Shown here piece after piece: positions 43,513-43,665 of a stretch of DNA of 43,665 bases. A model generated the notes under the pieces. The model worked only from the letters and a program-made list of their open reading frames with translations. It did no database searches and was not told where the DNA came from. The first letter of the stretch is position 1, and each line of letters begins with the position of its first letter. The stretch lies in the NCBI GenBank assembly GCA_012520315.1, contig JAAYOM010000119.1, forward strand, positions 1-43,665, read 5' to 3'. The position numbers and the translations under genes were made by a program. The DNA is from Bacillota bacterium (lineage in GTDB: Bacteria; Bacillota; Limnochordia; Darwinibacteriales; Darwinibacteriaceae).

Positions 43513-43665
43513 CTATGAAGGCTTCGTAGCAAGAATGTCATAGTACTCCTTTAATAACTGATATAATTCCATACGAATATCAAAACCTTTCCTATCATTC
43601 TCCAAAAGGGAAAGTTTTTCCTCTATCTTCTGCAATCTTCGCCGCGTTAAAACTGCATGAAATGA
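43513..43665 (-). CDS. dnaG: C-terminal end of a protein, probably DNA primase DnaG
   Basis: The minus-strand frame is open from the window edge to a TAG at 43513-43515, giving the last 50 residues: a charged helical tail ([18 protein letters not shown], then [13 protein letters not shown]). This looks like the end of a helicase-interacting C-terminal domain, and the place directly ahead of rpoD is where dnaG normally lies. The sequence alone is too short to prove it. Confidence 0.45.
   Translation of the reverse strand, partial: SFHAVLTRRRLQKIEEKLSLLENDRKGFDIRMELYQLLKEYYDILATKPS

Overview
The window is a stretch of chromosome from an endospore-forming member of the Bacillota (Firmicutes). 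It carries the mother-cell/forespore sigma cascade (SigE, SigG, SpoIIGA, SpoIIR, SpoIIP, a YlmC/YmxH-type protein) together with a MurE whose DNPR motif predicts meso-diaminopimelate peptidoglycan. Base composition is moderate, and most start codons are preceded by strong AGGAGG-type ribosome binding sites; GTG and TTG starts are common. I cannot fix the genus. The gene set suits an anaerobic, clostridial or Limnochordia-like lineage.

Layout: 1-263 is the end of a protein with a fibronectin-III-like tail. 299-1255 holds two small membrane proteins (YuiD-type divergent PAP2, DUF441). 1298-5297 (minus) is rimO-pgsA, then, after a terminator, a small membrane protein overlapping an FtsH-like protease. 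5450-8089 (plus) is an ATP synthase operon with only the Fo genes and delta (atpZ-atpI-atpB-atpE-atpF-atpH), closed by a terminator. 8210-12248 (minus) is an oligopeptide ABC importer (two permeases and a binding protein, no ATPases). 12455-15130 (plus) is an SNF2 helicase plus a YqhG-like partner.

15122-23206 (minus) runs sigG-spoIIR-ylmC-nrdR-ftsK/spoIIIE-rodZ-like-hslO-spoIIP-murC. 23387-25052 (plus) is spoIIGA-sigE, divergent from sigG. 25118-37228 (minus) is the division and cell-wall (dcw) cluster mraZ-rsmH-ftsL-spoVD/pbpB-murE-murF-mraY-ftsW-murA-divIB-ftsZ, without murD, murG, murB or ftsA. RNase P RNA (type A, with promoter and terminator) lies just upstream of mraZ at about 37393-37735. 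After it come a Nif3 protein, an E2-like acyltransferase lacking its catalytic His, a GT4 glycosyltransferase, an orphan type I specificity subunit (hsdS), a CAT-anticodon tRNA, rpoD (sigA) and the end of a probable dnaG.

Most genes serve one theme: building the septum and spore and timing the sporulation programme. The clearest signals beyond routine annotation are: a divergent locus holding both sender (sigG-spoIIR, behind a SigF-type promoter) and receiver (spoIIGA-sigE) of the forespore-to-mother-cell signal; three 10-bp MraZ boxes upstream of mraZ; an apparent CTG start codon that restores the membrane anchor of the SpoVD-like PBP; a c-subunit with a two-carboxylate, Na+-type ion site; and an FtsH-like protease without its extracytoplasmic domain, coupled to a small membrane protein that might supply one.
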